A DNA stretch of 64,000 nt from Propionicimonas paludicola. Lineage in GTDB: Bacteria; Actinomycetota; Actinomycetes; Propionibacteriales; Propionibacteriaceae. This document shows, piece by piece, positions 18,058 through 27,928 of the stretch. Position numbers and translations under genes: made by a program. The stretch covers positions 2,666,001-2,730,000 of the forward strand of contig NZ_PDJC01000001.1 in assembly GCF_002563675.1 (NCBI RefSeq), in the 5' to 3' direction. How positions within the stretch are numbered: position 1 is the stretch's first letter; every line of letters begins with the position of its first letter. A model generated the notes under the pieces. The model was not told the DNA's origin. It saw nothing but the letters and a program-made list of their open reading frames with translations, and made no database searches.

Positions 18058-19449
18058 ATGACCCTCGCTCTGCGCTACCTGGCCCACTCCGAGATCGGGC
18101 TGGTCCGTCGCAACAACCAGGACTCGGCCTACACCTCGCCCACCATGCTGATGGTGGCGGACGGAATGGGCGGCGCCGCCGCCGGCGACCTGGCCTCGGC
18201 GATCGCCATCCGCGAGCTGCAAGAGGCGGACGGGCCGCTGACCGGCGAGTCGATGCTCACCGCGATCGACGCGGCCATCGCCAAGGCGTCCAGGTCCATC
18301 TCCGATCTGATCGACGACGACCCGGCCCTAGACGGCATGGGCAGCACCGTGTGCGGTTTCATGTTCGACGGCAACCAGATCGGCCTGGCCAACATCGGCG
18401 ACTCCCGCGCCTACCGCTACCGCGACGGCGTGCTCACCCGGCTGACCCGGGACCACTCCTGGGTGCAGACCCTGGTCGATGAGGGACGGATCACCGAGGC
18501 CGAGGCCCTCGAGCATCCGCATCGCTCACTGATCCTGCGCGTCATCAACGGCAGCACCCAGCACCTGCCCGATCTGGAGCTGGTCGACGTCCAGGTCGGC
18601 GACCGGCTGCTGGTCTGCTCCGACGGCCTGTGCGGCATGGTCACCGATGCCGTCATCGCCTCCGAGATGGACGGCGATCTGCCCAAGGTTCTGGAGTCGC
18701 TGATCGCCGTGGCTCACGCCGAGGGCGGCCTGGACAACATCACCATCATCCTGGCCGACGTGGTCGAGGGCGAGCCGTCCGGGACCCCCGAGGTGCTCGG
18801 TGCCGCAGCCGTGATCGATCCGGACGACATCAGCGAGAACACCGTGGCCCTGCCGGCCGGTCAGCTGGTCGAGGTCGCCCCGGACCCGGTGGCCGGCGAG
18901 ACGGCCCGCTACGCCCCGACCACCAAGCACCGGCTGCGCACTTCGCTGACCGTGCTGCTGGCGATCCTGCTGCCGCTGGGCCTGATCGGCGGGGCCGGCT
19001 ACGGCTGGTACCACTACACCCAGGGGCAGTACTACCTGGGCGCGAACGCCGAACAGGTGGCCATCTACCAGGGCATCCCCGAGCCGGTGTTCAACCTGCC
19101 GCTGTCGAAGGTGATCCAGGACGACCAGACCCGGGTCGCCGATCTGCCCGGCTACTACCAAGAACAGGTCCGGGCCAAGGCCCTGACCGCCGGCTCGCTG
19201 ACCGCCGCCCAGCGGATCCTGGACACGCTGCGGGTCAAGGCCGAGCAGTGCATCAAGCAGCGCTCCGGCTGGCACAGCCCCAGCCCGAGTCCCAGCCCCA
19301 CTCCCCCGGCCAGCCAGACCCCGTCCGGTCGTCCGAGCGGATCCGCCTCTCCCACTGCCAAGCCGGGGGCCACCCCGTCGGCCCCCACGTCGATCGCCAG
19401 CCCGCAGCCGACGGACACCAGCACCCCGGCAGCGCCCACGGAGTGCTGA
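18058..19449 (+). CDS. pstP: PP2C-type Ser/Thr phosphatase PstP
   Basis: The 463-residue protein has a cytoplasmic PP2C domain (about 5-240) with the metal motifs 'VADGMGG', 'GDSRAYRYRDG' and 'GGLDNITI', one membrane helix (about 295-318) and an outer part ending in a Pro/Ser/Thr-rich tail (about 405-460). It removes phosphates placed by PknB. It abuts fhaB and overlaps rodA by one base (TGATG), so the four genes are tightly coupled. Confidence 0.93.
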   Translation: MTLALRYLAHSEIGLVRRNNQDSAYTSPTMLMVADGMGGAAAGDLASAIAIRELQEADGPLTGESMLTAIDAAIAKASRSISDLIDDDPALDGMGSTVCGFMFDGNQIGLANIGDSRAYRYRDGVLTRLTRDHSWVQTLVDEGRITEAEALEHPHRSLILRVINGSTQHLPDLELVDVQVGDRLLVCSDGLCGMVTDAVIASEMDGDLPKVLESLIAVAHAEGGLDNITIILADVVEGEPSGTPEVLGAAAVIDPDDISENTVALPAGQLVEVAPDPVAGETARYAPTTKHRLRTSLTVLLAILLPLGLIGGAGYGWYHYTQGQYYLGANAEQVAIYQGIPEPVFNLPLSKVIQDDQTRVADLPGYYQEQVRAKALTAGSLTAAQRILDTLRVKAEQCIKQRSGWHSPSPSPSPTPPASQTPSGRPSGSASPTAKPGATPSAPTSIASPQPTDTSTPAAPTEC

Positions 19450-21032
19450 TGGCAGAAGTCGTCAGCTATCGGAAGCGACGCGGCGTCGAGGCCTTCATGC
19501 TGGTCTTCGCCGTGGCGCTCGGCTGGGGCGGCTACGTGATCACCCACCTGAACCAGGACGCCAAGCTGCCCGCGCAGTGGCCGTGGGCGCTGGGCATCCT
19601 GCTCGGCATGGCCCTGGTGTTGCACCTAGTGGTGCGCTGGCGGACGCCGTACGCCGACCCGCTGATCCTGCCGCTGGTGATGCTGCTGAACGGCCTGGGG
19701 TTGGCCATGATCCATCGGCTCGACTTGGGCACCGACCCGGTGATGCACTCCGCCGAACTCCAGCTGGGCTGGATGGTGGTTGCTGTGGTCGGCTGCTGTG
19801 CGGTCCTGATCTGGCTGCGCGACTACCGGATCCTGTACCGCTACACCTACCTGATGTTCCTGGCCGGCATGGTGCTGCTGATGCTGCCTCTGGTGCCCGG
19901 CCTGGGGCTGGAGAAGAACGGCGCCCGGATCTGGATCCACCTGGGCACCTACAGCTTCCAGCCGGCCGAGCTGGCCAAGCTCGTCTTGTCCATCGCGTTC
20001 GCCTCCTACCTCGTCGACAAGCGGGACGTCCTGGCGCTGGCCGGCGGCAAGTTCCTGGGCCTGGACCTGCCCCGAGCCCGTGACCTGGGCCCGATCCTGG
20101 TGATGTGGCTGGCCAGCTTGGCGGTCTTGGTCTTCCAGAAGGACCTGGGCACCTCACTGCTGTTCTTCGGCCTGTTCGTGATGATGCTCTACGTGGCCAC
20201 CGAGAAGCCCAGCTGGGTGATCCTGGGCACCGGACTGTTCATCAGCGGTGCGGTCGGGGCCTACTTCCTGTTCGGCCACGTCCAGACCCGTGTCTCCGGC
20301 TGGCTGAACCCGTTCAGCAACTATGACGTCAACTATCAGGTGATCAGCGGCCAGTTCGGGATCGCCTGGGGCGGCCTGTTCGGCACCGGCTGGGGCCTGG
20401 GCCGGCCGAACCTCACCCCGCTGCCCAAGTCCGACTTCATCTCCGCGGCGATCGGCGAGGAGCTGGGCATCACCGGTCTGGCCGCCGTCATCATCCTCTA
20501 CGGCTTCATCGTGGCCCGCGGCCTGCGGGCAGCCCTGGGCAGCCGCGACCCGTTCGGCAAGCTGCTGGCCGCCGGCCTGGCCTTCGTCTTCGCCATTCAG
20601 GTCTTCTCGATCATCGGCGGTGTCACTCGGCTGCTTCCGCTCACCGGTCTGACCACGCCATTCATGTCGCAAGGCGGCTCCTCGCTGGTCGCCAACTGGG
20701 TCATGATCGGGCTGCTGCTGGTGATCACCCACCAGGTCCGCCAGCCCAGCGTCGAGCCGCTGGCCGATCCGGTGGCTTCGCTGGCCTCCGAAGCCACTCA
20801 GCTGATCCCGGTCAGTGCGTCCGTACGTCCGTCGGTGGCAGAGGACGAGACCGGACCGCTGCCGATCTTCGCCGACGACCCGACCGGGCCGATCCCGACC
20901 GTCTCCCCGGACGCCCTGACCGGCCCACTGCCCACCGTCGCGCCCGATGCGCTCACCGGCCCACTGCCGTCCATCGATACTGATGCCGAGGCGACCACGG
21001 CGATCCGGCCGGAGAACGGGGAGCCGCGATGA
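19449..21032 (+). CDS. rodA: SEDS peptidoglycan glycosyltransferase RodA/FtsW
   Basis: A 527-residue polytopic protein with about ten to twelve helices and SEDS motifs 'GARIWIHLGTYSFQPAELAKL', 'FQKDLGTSLLFFG' and 'FISAAIGEELGITG'. It polymerises glycan strands from lipid II with the class B PBP encoded next. The tail after the last helix is cytoplasmic and contains repeats (DALTGPLPT, DPTGPIPT) seen four times between about 470 and 510, possibly kinase targets. The ATG overlaps the pstP stop and its own end overlaps pbpA by 4 bp. Confidence 0.92.
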   Translation: MAEVVSYRKRRGVEAFMLVFAVALGWGGYVITHLNQDAKLPAQWPWALGILLGMALVLHLVVRWRTPYADPLILPLVMLLNGLGLAMIHRLDLGTDPVMHSAELQLGWMVVAVVGCCAVLIWLRDYRILYRYTYLMFLAGMVLLMLPLVPGLGLEKNGARIWIHLGTYSFQPAELAKLVLSIAFASYLVDKRDVLALAGGKFLGLDLPRARDLGPILVMWLASLAVLVFQKDLGTSLLFFGLFVMMLYVATEKPSWVILGTGLFISGAVGAYFLFGHVQTRVSGWLNPFSNYDVNYQVISGQFGIAWGGLFGTGWGLGRPNLTPLPKSDFISAAIGEELGITGLAAVIILYGFIVARGLRAALGSRDPFGKLLAAGLAFVFAIQVFSIIGGVTRLLPLTGLTTPFMSQGGSSLVANWVMIGLLLVITHQVRQPSVEPLADPVASLASEATQLIPVSASVRPSVAEDETGPLPIFADDPTGPIPTVSPDALTGPLPTVAPDALTGPLPSIDTDAEATTAIRPENGEPR

Positions 21033-22447
21033 ACCGTCCGATTCGAGGTGTGGCCATCGCGGTCATGCTGATGTTCACCGCGCTACTGGCCAACCTGACC
21101 TATCTGAGCATCGGCCAGCAGTCCTACCTGAACGACCGCGTCGAGAACCGTCGGGTGGCTGACGCCCGGTTCGGCCAGGATCGCGGGCCGATCCTGGTCG
21201 GCAACACTGCGGTCGCCGAGTCCAAGCCGGTCAAGGACCGCTACAAGTTCCAGCGCAGCTACTCCAATGGCGAGCTGTACGCCCCGATCACCGGCTTCTA
21301 CTCCTATCTCTACCGGGCCTCCGGGCTCGAGCAGTCCTACTCCTCGGCGCTGTCCGGCCAGGACGACTCACAGTTCCTGAGTCGCCTGGTGAACATGCTG
21401 TCCGGGGCCGTCCCCCGCGGCGGAGCGATCGAGACCACGATCAACGCCAAAGCCCAGCAGGCAGCCTGGAAAGCCCTGGCCGGACGCAAGGGCGCGGTCG
21501 TCGCTGTGGACTACACCACCGGTGCGGTGCTGGCGCTGGTCACCTCACCCAGCTACGACCCGAACAAGCTGGCCACCCACGACCTGCCGAACTCGACCAA
21601 GGCCTGGAACTCGCTGAACAACGATCCGACCAAGCCGATGTCGAACCGGGCCACCCGCGAGATCTACCCGCCCGGCTCGACCTTCAAGCTGGTCACCGCC
21701 GCGGCCGCCCTGGAGTCCGGGCTGACCGCCGACTCCAAGATCGACTCCTCGGCCTTCAAGCTGCCCACCTCGACCAAGGTGATCACCGGCAACTGCGGGG
21801 GCAGTTCGATCAGCCTCACCCAGGCACTCAAAGTGTCCTGCAACCCCGGCTTCGCCCGACTGGGCGCCAGCCTCGGCGAGGACGAGTTGCGCAACCAGGC
21901 CGAACGCTTCGGCTTCGGCTCCAAGTTCCTCGACGAGATCGGCTCGGCACCCAGCCGGTTCCCCGACGAGCTCGACCCGGCGCAGACCGCAATGAGCGCC
22001 ATCGGTGAGTTCGAGGTGGCCGCCACTCCGCTGCAGATGGCGCTGGTGTCGGCCGCGATCGCCAACCGCGGCGTCCTCATGGAGCCCTACCTGGTCAGCC
22101 AGGTGACCGACGCCGACTTCAATGTCGTCCGGACCACGACGCCGCGAGCGCGCAGCCAGGCGCTGACCGCGTCCAGCGCCACCGAGTTGCAGAAGATGAT
22201 GGTCCAGGTGGTGGCCAACGGCACCGGGCACAACGCCCAGATCCCCGGCGTCACCGTCGGCGGCAAGACCGGGACGGCGCAGTCCGACCGGATCCGGAAC
22301 CCGTACGCCTGGTTCACCGCGTGGGCGGACAATCCCCATGTGGCGGTCTGTGCATTCGTCGAGGATGCCGAGATCGACGCCAGTGAAATCGCCGGCGGAC
22401 GTGTCGCCGCACCCATCGCCAAGGCCGTGATCGAGGCCCTGCGATGA
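21029..22447 (+). CDS. pbpA: Class B penicillin-binding protein PbpA
   Basis: The 472-residue transpeptidase has a membrane anchor (about 8-28), a pedestal domain and a transpeptidase domain with catalytic S217-x-x-K220 ('PPGSTFK'), S270-C-N272 and 'GGKTGTA' near 410. It cross-links peptidoglycan with RodA. ATGA overlap with rodA. Length agrees with mycobacterial PbpA (about 490). Confidence 0.93.
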   Translation: MNRPIRGVAIAVMLMFTALLANLTYLSIGQQSYLNDRVENRRVADARFGQDRGPILVGNTAVAESKPVKDRYKFQRSYSNGELYAPITGFYSYLYRASGLEQSYSSALSGQDDSQFLSRLVNMLSGAVPRGGAIETTINAKAQQAAWKALAGRKGAVVAVDYTTGAVLALVTSPSYDPNKLATHDLPNSTKAWNSLNNDPTKPMSNRATREIYPPGSTFKLVTAAAALESGLTADSKIDSSAFKLPTSTKVITGNCGGSSISLTQALKVSCNPGFARLGASLGEDELRNQAERFGFGSKFLDEIGSAPSRFPDELDPAQTAMSAIGEFEVAATPLQMALVSAAIANRGVLMEPYLVSQVTDADFNVVRTTTPRARSQALTASSATELQKMMVQVVANGTGHNAQIPGVTVGGKTGTAQSDRIRNPYAWFTAWADNPHVAVCAFVEDAEIDASEIAGGRVAAPIAKAVIEALR

Positions 22448-22529
22448 CCCCAGTACCCCTGATCAGCCACAATGTACCGGTGGGCCGCGCTCGGCCCGGC
22501 GGATCACCGGCCCGAAAGGACGCAGTGAG

Positions 22530-24305
22530 ATGACCGAAGAGCCGAGGATTCTCGGAGGCCGCTACCAGCTCGGCGAGGTGCTGGGCCGTGGTGGCATGGC
22601 CGAGGTCCGTCGAGCCCGCGATCTACGCCTGGGCCGCGAAGTGGCGGTCAAGCAGCTGCGCGTCGACCTCGCCTCCGACCCCACCTTCCAGGAGCGGTTC
22701 CGCCGCGAGGCCCAGTCCGCGGCCGGCCTGAACCACCCGAACATCGTGGCCGTCTACGACACCGGCGAGGATCTCGAGCCGAACAGCGGCGTCCGAGTGC
22801 CCTACATCGTGATGGAGCTGGTCGTCGGACGCACTCTGCGCGACCTGCTGCGCACCGGCCGCAAGATCGTCCCCAGCAAGGCGCTGGAGTTCGTCCGCGG
22901 CATCTTGGACGCGCTGAGCTACAGCCACAAAGCCGGCATCATCCACCGCGACATCAAGCCCGCGAACGTGATGCTGACCGCCGATGGCACCGTGAAGGTG
23001 ATGGACTTCGGGATCGCCCGTGCGGTCGCCGACACCTCGTCCACCATGACCCAGACCGCGGCCGTGATCGGCACCGCCCAGTACCTCTCCCCGGAGCAGG
23101 CCCGCGGCGAGACCGTCGACTCCCGCAGCGACATCTACTCGGCCGGCTGCCTGCTGTACGAGCTGCTGGTCGGGCGTCCGCCGTTCCAGGGCGATTCGCC
23201 GGTCAGCGTCGCTTACCAGCACGTCCGGGAAGCCCCGGTGCCACCGTCCCAGCTGGACCCGATGATCACCCCGGCCATGGACGCCATCACGCTGAAGGCG
23301 CTGGCCAAGGACCCCGAGGACCGCTACCAGACCGCCGCGGCGATGCGTTCCGACCTGACCCGGCTGCTGGCCGGCCAGGAGATCTCCGCCCGTCCGCCGG
23401 TGATTCCGATGGCTGCCCCGACCAGCTCGCTGACTCCGGCCTCCTATGAGCCGACCACCGTCATGGCCGGCAACCCGAACCCGTCGCTGCCCTCGCCGAC
23501 CACGCTGGCCGGGCCGGTGGCCACCAAGCCCAAGCGCCGGATCTGGCCGGTGGCAGTGTTCCTTTCCGCGCTGGCCCTCGTCGCGATCGGTTTCGTGGCC
23601 TACTTCGCCACCCAGCCCGAGAAGGTCCAGATGGTGGCCGTCCCCGGGCTGGTCGGACGTCCGCAGGCCGTCGCCGAGTTCGCGCTCACCGACAAGGGGC
23701 TCAAGGCCCGCGTCCAGACAGTGACCGGCCCCGACGACACCACCCGGGGCCAGGTGATTCGGCAGTCGCTCCCCGAGGGCACGTCGGTCCCGATCAATAC
23801 CGAGGTCACCATCGAGGTGAACATCGGCCCGGCCAAGGCCCAGATTCCGACCGACCTGGTCACCATGAACGTCGACGACGCGATCGCCGAACTGACCCGA
23901 CTCGGCTTCTCGAACACCAGAGCCATCAAGGATCCCAGCGAGCCCCTGGACGCGCGGGCGAACGCGGTCACCAATGTCGACCCGCAGCCCGGCCAGACGG
24001 TGAACATGGACGCGCTGATCACCGTCTACTACGCCACCGGGGAGTCGGCAGTTCCGAACTTCAAGGGGCTCACCCAGGAGGAGGCGATCGCGCAGGCGGT
24101 CGAGGCCGGCTTCCCGTCGCCCAAGTTCACCCCTGCCGAGTCGCTGGAGACCCCGGGCACCGTGATCTCGCAGAACCCGGTGCTGGGCAAGGTGGTCAAG
24201 CGGACCACGGTGATCAAGCTGGTGCTGGCCGTCGCTCCGGCGACCCCGACACCGCCGCCGACCACGCCGCCGCCCACCGAGTCACCAACCTCGGCCCCCT
24301 CCTGA
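22530..24305 (+). CDS. pknB: PASTA-domain Ser/Thr kinase PknB
   Basis: The 591-residue kinase has a Gly loop 'LGRGGMAEV' (19-27), Lys41, catalytic 'HRDIKPANV' (D141), 'DFGIARA', a juxtamembrane linker, one membrane helix (about 337-358) and three outer PASTA repeats (about 364-435, 436-505, 506-570), ending in a Pro/Thr-rich tail. It senses muropeptides or lipid II and phosphorylates cell-wall proteins. It follows pbpA by 82 bp with an AAAGGA site. Mycobacteria have a second kinase, PknA, here; this locus has only one, and three rather than four PASTA repeats. Confidence 0.93.
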   Translation: MTEEPRILGGRYQLGEVLGRGGMAEVRRARDLRLGREVAVKQLRVDLASDPTFQERFRREAQSAAGLNHPNIVAVYDTGEDLEPNSGVRVPYIVMELVVGRTLRDLLRTGRKIVPSKALEFVRGILDALSYSHKAGIIHRDIKPANVMLTADGTVKVMDFGIARAVADTSSTMTQTAAVIGTAQYLSPEQARGETVDSRSDIYSAGCLLYELLVGRPPFQGDSPVSVAYQHVREAPVPPSQLDPMITPAMDAITLKALAKDPEDRYQTAAAMRSDLTRLLAGQEISARPPVIPMAAPTSSLTPASYEPTTVMAGNPNPSLPSPTTLAGPVATKPKRRIWPVAVFLSALALVAIGFVAYFATQPEKVQMVAVPGLVGRPQAVAEFALTDKGLKARVQTVTGPDDTTRGQVIRQSLPEGTSVPINTEVTIEVNIGPAKAQIPTDLVTMNVDDAIAELTRLGFSNTRAIKDPSEPLDARANAVTNVDPQPGQTVNMDALITVYYATGESAVPNFKGLTQEEAIAQAVEAGFPSPKFTPAESLETPGTVISQNPVLGKVVKRTTVIKLVLAVAPATPTPPPTTPPPTESPTSAPS

Positions 24306-24380
24306 TCGGGGTCGCGCCGGACGTCGGCTAACTGGACGGGCTTTCGCGTTGTCCGATCAGACTGTCGGCTGCGGTGCGGC

Positions 24381-25022
24381 TCAGCCCTGGTCGCGCAGGG
24401 CCATCAACGGGGTCAGCCCCACGGCACGGCTGGGCGCCTCGGCGTCCCCACAGGCCACCAGCCAGTTCGCGAGCATCTGGTAGCCACCTTCGGTGAGCAC
24501 CGACTCAGGGTGGAACTGGACGCTCTCGATCGGCAAGCTCTTGTGCCGCACGGCCATGATCACCCCCGAGTCGGTGGACGCGCTGACCTCCAGGTCGTCC
24601 GGGACGGTCGCCGGATCCAGGGCCAGCGAGTGGTAGCGAGTGGCCGTGAACGGGTTCGGCAGCCCGGCGAAGACGCCCTTGCCGTCGTGATGGACCAGCG
24701 AGGTCTTGCCGTGCAGCAACTCGGGAGCGCGGTTGACCACCCCGCCGAATGCCACCGACATCGACTGCAGTCCCAGGCAGACACCGAAGATCGGGATCCG
24801 TCCGCCCTGGTTGCGAACGACGTCAATGCAGACCCCGGCCTCCTCTGGGGTTCCCGGGCCGGGCGAGAGCAGGATCCCGTCGAATCCGTCCGCCCAGGAA
24901 GGGTCGGCAAACCGCGGGTCGTCGTTGCGCCAGACCTCGGTCTCGGCCCCGAGCTGCCCCAGGTAGCCGACCAGGTTGTAGACGAACGAGTCGTAGTTGT
25001 CGATCACCAGGATCCGTGCCAT
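24381..25022 (-). CDS. trpG: Glutamine amidotransferase subunit of anthranilate/ADC synthase
   Basis: The 213-residue class I amidotransferase has nucleophile Cys82 in 'FGVCLGLQS' and the His/Glu of 'VQFHPES' near 166-168. It supplies ammonia to anthranilate synthase (trpE) or aminodeoxychorismate synthase (pabB); neither partner is in the window, so trpG and pabA cannot be told apart. The ATG at 25,022 starts the canonical 'MARILVIDNYDSF' and follows GGGGGAC. The place between pknB and crgA is the same as in mycobacteria. Confidence 0.9.
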   Translation of the reverse strand: MARILVIDNYDSFVYNLVGYLGQLGAETEVWRNDDPRFADPSWADGFDGILLSPGPGTPEEAGVCIDVVRNQGGRIPIFGVCLGLQSMSVAFGGVVNRAPELLHGKTSLVHHDGKGVFAGLPNPFTATRYHSLALDPATVPDDLEVSASTDSGVIMAVRHKSLPIESVQFHPESVLTEGGYQMLANWLVACGDAEAPSRAVGLTPLMALRDQG

Positions 25023-25104
25023 GTCCCCCATTGTCGCCCACCAACACGGTCGGCCGATCTCGGTTATCCTTTTCAGACGTCCATGCACGTCATGAGGAGT
25101 TCAG

Positions 25105-25401
25105 GTGCCGGAGTCGAAGGTTCGCAAGGCTGCAGCCGAAAAGAAGAAGCTCACCGACCGTTCGGTCGCGACTGAGGCCGAGAAGCGCGATTCGGTAGCC
25201 GCCCCCGGCAGCCGCGCCTGGGTGGTGCCGACCTTCATCACCGTCGGTCTGCTCGGCGTCCTGTGGCTGGTCGTCTTCTACATCACCAACGCCGTCGGCA
25301 TCACCATTCCGGTGTTCAGTGACGTCCTCGGCTCCTGGAATGTGGCGATCGGAATGGTCCTGATGGCCGCTTCGTTCGCCCTCGCCACTCTCTGGAAGTA
25401 G
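25105..25401 (+). CDS. crgA: Cell division protein CrgA
   Basis: The 98-residue protein has a basic N-terminus ('SKVRKAAAEKKKL') and two membrane helices (about 42-62 and 75-95), as in the CrgA/UPF0233 family, which binds FtsZ and PBPs at the septum. The GTG start follows GAGGAG at 25,094-25,099. It is divergent from trpG. Confidence 0.92.
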   Translation: MPESKVRKAAAEKKKLTDRSVATEAEKRDSVAAPGSRAWVVPTFITVGLLGVLWLVVFYITNAVGITIPVFSDVLGSWNVAIGMVLMAASFALATLWK

Positions 25402-25404
25402 CCC

Positions 25405-25435
25405 CACAGACAGGGGGGACAATCCCCTTTCTGTG
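25405..25435. terminator. Bidirectional terminator between crgA and lysS
   Basis: CACAGACAGGGG (25,405-25,416) pairs with CCCCTTTCTGTG (25,424-25,435), 12 bp with one mismatch and a 7-nt loop, between two convergent genes. Confidence 0.6.
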
Positions 25436-25516
25436 CCCTACTGGAGGCAGTTCCGGCGGCACGAGTGCGTCCCCCGAACCGATGGACGGGTTCGCCCCCG
25501 TCCAGGCGGACGGAAC

Positions 25517-27028
25517 TCAGCTCTGCGGCTTGAGTAGCGGGAACAGGATCGTCTCGCGGATGCCGGCACCGGTGAGCAGCATGATCAGCCGGTCCATGCC
25601 CAGCCCGAGGCCACCCATCGGCGGTGCCCCGAACTCGAGTGCGGCCAGGAAGTCCTCGTCCAGCTGCATGGCCTCCACGTCTCCGGCAGCGGCCTTCAGT
25701 GACTGGGCGACCAGCCGCTCGCGCTGAATGACCGGGTCGATCAGCTCGGAGAAGCCGGTGCCGCGCTCGACGCCACCGATGATCAGATCCCAGGCTTCGA
25801 TCAGGTTCGGGTCGCTGCGGTGCGGACGGGCCAGCGGCTGCGCGATCGGCGGGTAGTCACACACGAAGGTCGGCTGGATCAGATCGGGCTCGACCAGCTC
25901 GCCGAACAGCTCCATGATCAGCTTCTGGGCCGGCCAGGCAGGATCGAACGGCACCTCGTGGGCGGTCGCGATCTCCCGCAGCCGCTCGGCCGGAGTCTCC
26001 GGAGTGATGTCCTCGCCCAGCTTTGCCGCCAGGGTCGGGTAGACCGGCTTCCACTCCCAGTCGCCGTCCAGGTTGATCTCGCCGGCTTCGGTCTGGATCA
26101 CCCGGGTGCCCAGGGCGGCGTCCGCGGCGTTCTGGATCAGCTTCTTGATCAGCTCGGCGATGCTGAACTGATCACCCCAGGCCTGGTAGGCCTCGAGCAT
26201 GGTGAACTCGGCCGAGTGCGAGGAGTCGATGCCCTCGTTGCGGAAGATCCGTCCGATCTCGTAGACCCGATCGGCGCCACCGACCATGGCCCGCTTCAGG
26301 TACAGCTCGAGCGCGATCCGCAGCGTCATGTCGATGTCGAAGGCGTTCAGGTGGGTGTTGAACGGGCGCGCAGCCGCCCCGCCGTGGATCAGCTGCAGCA
26401 CCGGGGTCTCGAGCTCCAGGTAGCCGTCGGCGTACAGGGTCTCCCGGATGCTGCGGGTCACCGCAGCACGCAGCCGGACCATGTCGCGGGCCTCCGGCCG
26501 GGCCACCAGGTCGGCGTAGCGCTGCCGGACCCGGGTCTCCTCACCGAGTTCCTTGTGCAGGGTCGGCAGCGGACGCAGGGCCTTACTAGCCAGCACCCAG
26601 TCGGTGGCCAGCACACTCAGCTCACCGCGCTTGGACGAGATCACCCGGCCGGTCACGGAGACGAAGTCACCCAGGTCGATCTGCGCCTTCCAGGCTTCCA
26701 GCGACTCCTCGCCGACCTCGGCCAGGGACAGCATCACCTGCAGTCGGGTGCCGGACTCGTCCAGCGTGAAGCCGTCCTGGATGGTCGCGAAGCAGAGCTT
26801 GCCGGTGTTGCGGATGAACACCACTCGGCCCGAGACGCTGACCACGTCGGTGGTCTCCTCGCCGGCGGTCAGGTGGCCCCAACCGGCATGGACGGCGGCG
26901 GCGCTGTGCGTCCGCGGCACCGTGATCGGGTAGGCCTCGCCACCGTCGGCAATCAGCTGGGCGCGCTTATCGTGCCGGACCTGCTCCTGCTCGGTCAGGG
27001 ACGGGTTCACAGCTGGCGTCTGGTTCAC
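25517..27028 (-). CDS. lysS: Lysyl-tRNA synthetase, class II
   Basis: The 503-residue enzyme charges tRNA-Lys. An N-terminal OB-fold (about 60-160, 'VVSVSGRVVFIRNTGKL') is followed by the class II core with motif 2 'RIFRNEGIDSSHSAEFTMLE' and motif 3 'GGLGLGMDRLIMLL' near 475-490. Length is normal for LysS. The ATG is followed by 'NQTPAVNPSLTEQEQ'. Monocistronic by appearance. Confidence 0.95.
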   Translation of the reverse strand: MNQTPAVNPSLTEQEQVRHDKRAQLIADGGEAYPITVPRTHSAAAVHAGWGHLTAGEETTDVVSVSGRVVFIRNTGKLCFATIQDGFTLDESGTRLQVMLSLAEVGEESLEAWKAQIDLGDFVSVTGRVISSKRGELSVLATDWVLASKALRPLPTLHKELGEETRVRQRYADLVARPEARDMVRLRAAVTRSIRETLYADGYLELETPVLQLIHGGAAARPFNTHLNAFDIDMTLRIALELYLKRAMVGGADRVYEIGRIFRNEGIDSSHSAEFTMLEAYQAWGDQFSIAELIKKLIQNAADAALGTRVIQTEAGEINLDGDWEWKPVYPTLAAKLGEDITPETPAERLREIATAHEVPFDPAWPAQKLIMELFGELVEPDLIQPTFVCDYPPIAQPLARPHRSDPNLIEAWDLIIGGVERGTGFSELIDPVIQRERLVAQSLKAAAGDVEAMQLDEDFLAALEFGAPPMGGLGLGMDRLIMLLTGAGIRETILFPLLKPQS

Positions 27029-27100
27029 GGCGCCTAGGCTACCGATTCCGGCCCTGGGTTGCCGCGCCCCGGCGAGCAGACGGACGTCACCCCGGTTCGC

Positions 27101-27158
27101 GCTACCGACTGCAACTCTTGCTGCCGAAAGATCGGCAGCAAGAGTTGCAGTCGGTAGC
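27101..27158. repeat. Perfect 27-bp inverted repeat (long hairpin)
   Basis: 27,101-27,127 (GCTACCGACTGCAACTC...) is the exact complement of 27,132-27,158, with a 4-nt loop AAGA. It lies in the 312-bp divergent region between lysS and the TetR gene. No T-run follows on either strand, so it is not a standard terminator. A REPIN-like mobile palindrome or an RNA structure in a leader are possible. Otherwise I see no gene in 27,029-27,340. Confidence 0.85.
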
Positions 27159-27309
27159 CGGAACCGTGGAGGTGGGGCGGGATCAGCAAGAGGACCGCAG
27201 CCTGGTGCCGTCCGGCGCGGCCAGCGATGAGCTGCTCGCGACGAGCCTGCCGATCGGACGTCACGGCGACCGGACCGGCCAGATCAGCAATGTGGTCCCC
27301 TCGGTTGCA

Positions 27310-27327
27310 TGAGTGAGTGCTCACTCA
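27310..27327. promoter_or_regulatory. Operator of the TetR-family regulator
   Basis: TGAGTGAGTGCTCACTCA has perfect 8-bp arms around a 2-bp centre and ends 13 bp before the GTG start of the TetR gene. Such palindromes directly upstream of a TetR gene are usually its own operator. Confidence 0.7.
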
Positions 27328-27340
27328 CTACTCTGGGCAC

Positions 27341-27928
27341 GTGAGCAGAGCAACCCCGATGAGCCCGGACGAACGACGCCGGGCGATCATCGAGGCGACC
27401 TTGCCGCTGCTGATCGCCAACGGCCCCGAACTCAGCACCAAGGAGATCGCCAAGGCCGCCGGGATCGCCGAAGGGACGATCTTCCGAGTCTTCGAGACCA
27501 AGGCTGAACTCGTCCACGCCACCCTCGACGCAGCGCTGGCGCCCACCGAGGCCATGGACGCGCTCGCCGCGCTCCCCGACGGCCAGCCACTGACCGACCG
27601 GCTGGCCGCCATCATTCAGATCGTCTCGGACGAGATCGCCCGCACCCGCTCGCTGTTCGCGGCGGTGTTCGGGTCCCGTCCGCATGAAGGTCCGCCGAAG
27701 CCGACCAATCACCGGCCACACACCGACCGGCTTCGGATCATCCGCACGGGCCTCGCTGATGCGCTGGCTCCCTACACCGATCAGCTCAGCGCCTCGATTG
27801 AGCGCACCAGCCAGCTGATCGTCGCAGTGTCGGTGGCTGGCCGTATGTTCAGCACCGATCACCAGCTCGAAGATCCGGCCGAGTGGGCCGAGCTCCTCGC
27901 CCACGGAATCGCCAAAGGAAAGCAATGA
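27341..27928 (+). CDS. TetR-family repressor of the ABC exporter
   Basis: The 195-residue regulator has an N-terminal helix-turn-helix (about 8-55, 'ELSTKEIAKAAGIAEGTIFRVF') and a variable ligand domain. Starts at GTG 27,341 or ATG 27,359 are both possible and neither has a clear ribosome site, so the message may be leaderless. It overlaps the first exporter gene by 4 bp (ATGA) and likely controls it in response to an exported drug or metabolite. Confidence 0.88.
   Translation: MSRATPMSPDERRRAIIEATLPLLIANGPELSTKEIAKAAGIAEGTIFRVFETKAELVHATLDAALAPTEAMDALAALPDGQPLTDRLAAIIQIVSDEIARTRSLFAAVFGSRPHEGPPKPTNHRPHTDRLRIIRTGLADALAPYTDQLSASIERTSQLIVAVSVAGRMFSTDHQLEDPAEWAELLAHGIAKGKQ

Noticed and set aside
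27118-27312. 64-codon plus-strand frame between lysS and the TetR gene
   Set aside because: It starts inside the perfect hairpin, has no ribosome site or recognisable sequence and lies in a regulatory gap.
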